Shown: positions 62,647-64,000 of the stretch, piece by piece
How the letters are laid out: every line of letters begins with the position of its first letter
Position numbering within the stretch: the stretch's first letter is position 1
NCBI RefSeq assembly: GCF_002778315.1
Contig: NZ_NESA01000009.1
Location: 80,342 to 144,341, forward strand
Reading direction: 5' to 3'
DNA: 64,000 bases
Source of the DNA: Limnohabitans sp. JirII-31
GTDB taxonomy: Bacteria; Pseudomonadota; Gammaproteobacteria; Burkholderiales; Burkholderiaceae_C
Made by a program: the position numbers and the translations under genes
The notes under the pieces: model-generated
Database searches by the model: none
The model's input: the letters and a program-made list of their open reading frames with translations, nothing else
What the model was told of the DNA's origin: nothing

Positions 62647-63438
62647 GTGGCTGATTTGTTCTCTGACGCATCACCGCCTGACGCGCCTTGTTTGACCGCA
62701 TGGGCGCCGCAGGATTGGACGGTTCATCCTGATTGGCAGCCGGTGTTGCAGAGTTTTTGGCGTAGCCCTGAGGGCTTGGGCTTGGCAGACTTTGTCCGTG
62801 GGCGACTTGCGTCTGGCGCTGTGGTCTATCCCGCGCATCCTTTGTGGGCTTTGTTGCTCACCCCTTTGTCGCAGGTGCGGGTGGTCATCTTGGGGCAAGA
62901 CCCTTATCACGGGCCTTATCAGGCGCAAGGTTTGTCGTTTTCGGTCGCGTCTGGCGTCAAGCCACCGCCGTCATTGCGCAACATCTTCAAAGAGTTGCAG
63001 CGTGATGTGAATCAACCCATGCCTGCCAGCGGCTCGTTGGAGGCGTGGGCGCGGCGAGGCGTGTTGCTGCTCAACACCAGCTTGACGGTAGAAGATGGAT
63101 TGCCCGCCAGTCATGCCAAACGTGGCTGGGAGGCGTTGACCGATGCCTTGTTGGCAGAGGTGGCGCGCACAGTGCCTGCTTGTGTGTATTTGTTGTGGGG
63201 CGCTCACGCGCAGGCCAAGGCCGATATGTTGGTGCAGCAAACACGTCAGGTTGCTCCGAGTTTTTTGGGGCTGAGCGATGCTGTCGCCCCGTCGCGTGAG
63301 GCCTTGGTGCTCAAAGCCAACCACCCGTCGCCACTGTCTGCCTTGCGCCCGCCTCAGCCCTTCATAGGGTGTGGGCATTTTTCGCAGGCACAGACCTGGT
63401 TGGCGGCGCGTGGGCAGGCGCTGGACTGGTCGTTGTGA
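62647..63438 (+). CDS. ung: uracil-DNA glycosylase, family 1
   Basis: Ung removes uracil from DNA. The 263-residue protein has the water-activating motif VVILGQDPYHGP, RGVLLLNTSLTVEDG, and the DNA-intercalation loop NHPSPLSALRPPQPFIGCGHF. Translation starts at GTG (62647), 14 bp after trpC, so it may be co-transcribed with the trp genes. A poorly conserved N-terminal extension of about 40 residues precedes WQPVLQSFWRSPEG. Confidence 0.95.
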   Translation: MADLFSDASPPDAPCLTAWAPQDWTVHPDWQPVLQSFWRSPEGLGLADFVRGRLASGAVVYPAHPLWALLLTPLSQVRVVILGQDPYHGPYQAQGLSFSVASGVKPPPSLRNIFKELQRDVNQPMPASGSLEAWARRGVLLLNTSLTVEDGLPASHAKRGWEALTDALLAEVARTVPACVYLLWGAHAQAKADMLVQQTRQVAPSFLGLSDAVAPSREALVLKANHPSPLSALRPPQPFIGCGHFSQAQTWLAARGQALDWSL

Positions 63439-63476
63439 GTAAATTGATAGGGCTGGGTCGTTAAATGCCCAAAACT

Positions 63477-63486
63477 CTGCTATAGT
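63477..63486 (+). promoter_or_regulatory. extended -10 promoter of the tRNA-tuf cluster
   Basis: CTGCTATAGT carries TG-C before the hexamer TATAGT (63481-63486), an extended -10, 12 bp before tRNA-Tyr. The GC-rich stretch that follows (GCGGTTCGCC) resembles the discriminator of stringently controlled stable-RNA promoters. No consensus -35 is present. Confidence 0.65.
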
Positions 63487-63498
63487 TTGCGGTTCGCC

Positions 63499-63584
63499 GG
63501 AGGGGTGCCCGAGTGGCTAAAGGGGGCAGACTGTAAATCTGTTGGCTTACGCCTACACTGGTTCGAATCCAGTCTCCTCCACCA
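63499..63584 (+). tRNA. tRNA-Tyr (GTA)
   Basis: 86 nt with a 7-bp acceptor stem (GGAGGGG with CTCCTCC, one G-T pair), anticodon GTA at 63533-63535, a long class II variable arm as expected for bacterial tRNA-Tyr, the T-arm GGTTCGAATCC and an encoded 3' ACCA. It is first in the Tyr-Gly-Thr-tuf cluster. Confidence 0.98.
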
Positions 63585-63649
63585 GCGAAACCAACAAGTG
63601 TTGCCCAGGTAGGCCTGCAACTGTGACGGTCAGATTTTCTGATTCTGAT

Positions 63650-63723
63650 GCGGGAGTAGTTCAATGGTAGAACCCTAGCCTTCCAAGCTAATGACGCGGG
63701 TTCGATTCCCGTCTCCCGCTCCA
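63650..63723 (+). tRNA. tRNA-Gly (TCC)
   Basis: 74 nt; acceptor GCGGGAG / CTCCCGC with T discriminator and CCA, anticodon loop CTTCCAA with TCC at 63682-63684, and T-arm GGTTCGATTCC. Spaced 65 nt from tRNA-Tyr and 39 nt from tRNA-Thr. Confidence 0.98.
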
Positions 63724-63762
63724 CCTGTTTGTTTCAATGGATTGATTTGGCGGTCAAAAATT

Positions 63763-63837
<75 letters not shown>

Positions 63838-63876
63838 GAATTTTTGTGATTGAGTTATTTTTTTCGGAGTCGAGAA

Positions 63877-64000
63877 ATGGCAAAAGGAAAATTTGAACGT
63901 ACCAAGCCGCACGTCAACGTGGGCACGATTGGCCACGTGGACCACGGCAAGACGACGCTGACGGCGGCGATCACGACCATTTTGTCGACCAAGTTTGGCG
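63877..64000 (+). CDS. tuf: elongation factor Tu, 3'-truncated by window edge
   Basis: The first 41 codons of EF-Tu ([20 protein letters not shown], then [16 protein letters not shown]) include the complete G1 P-loop [18 protein letters not shown] upstream gives a good ribosome binding site. EF-Tu delivers aminoacyl-tRNA to the ribosome. Its place behind three tRNA genes matches the tufB copy; co-transcription with the tRNAs is likely. Confidence 0.98.
   Translation, partial: MAKGKFERTKPHVNVGTIGHVDHGKTTLTAAITTILSTKFG

Overview
The window reads as chromosome of a Burkholderiales betaproteobacterium, most likely Comamonadaceae (Limnohabitans/Acidovorax-like). The evidence is high GC with strong G/C third positions, a divergent fur-bamE pair, ptsN-hprK, a Bug-type solute-binding protein, the proteobacterial GshA type, gph-trpE-trpG-trpD-trpC, and a tRNA-Tyr/Gly/Thr-tuf block. 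I see no rRNA, CRISPR array, transposase, phage gene or plasmid function. Genes are packed tightly, with many 4-bp ATGA/GTGA overlaps, and no gene-free stretch exceeds about 280 bp.

Layout. 1-1.5 kb: 3' part of an MFS transporter, then ssb. 1.6-6.4 kb: a leftward aromatic-catabolism-like operon (VOC dioxygenase-like, flavin monooxygenase, IclR regulator, FAH hydrolase), divergent from a Bug receptor gene. 6.5-8.4 kb: a small exported repeat protein, mnmA and nudJ. 8.5-14 kb: the overlapping series pntAa-pntAb-pntB-fadD-mtnN, convergent with corA. 15-17 kb: hpf and the regulatory PTS pair ptsN-hprK. 17-25.7 kb: fur, then bamE, dapB, an ExbB/ExbD pair, leuS, lptE, holA and proA. 25.8-27.5 kb: a visibly AT-richer trio of lipoproteins (CsgG-like, DUF4810, DUF799). 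27.7-31.8 kb: gshA-kup-gshB.

31.8-36.6 kb: a glycine-zipper protein, a leftward group (truncated CWC micro-ORF, EmrB-type exporter, class II amidotransferase), a photolyase-related protein and a small membrane protein. 36.7-38.9 kb: malate synthase G. 39-45 kb: a TDT/SLAC1 transporter, a LysR regulator, and a set that looks like a complete lipid A hexosamine modification pathway (YdjC/NaxD-like deacetylase, ArnT-like transferase, GtrA, GtrB/ArnC-like glycosyltransferase). 45-53 kb: argS, a SPOR protein, dsbA, lptA-lptB-rpoN, an RlmL-type methyltransferase and a PIN protein. 53-57 kb: pncC, pgpA and thiL, split by a LysR/tautomerase cassette. 57-63.4 kb: apaG, rpe, gph, a trp leader with attenuator, trpEGDC and udg. 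63.5-64 kb: three tRNAs and the start of tuf.

Most of the window is housekeeping. The most interesting points are: the candidate lipid A hexosamine pathway; a well-formed trp attenuator with a Trp-Pro-Trp leader peptide and competing hairpins; a recurring arrangement in which a -10-like hexamer sits exactly 6 nt (once 7) before the start codon with no Shine-Dalgarno, suggesting leaderless mRNAs; a photolyase-like protein with apparently permuted domains; and the lipoprotein trio of unlike composition. All functions are inferred from sequence. No database search or structure prediction was run.
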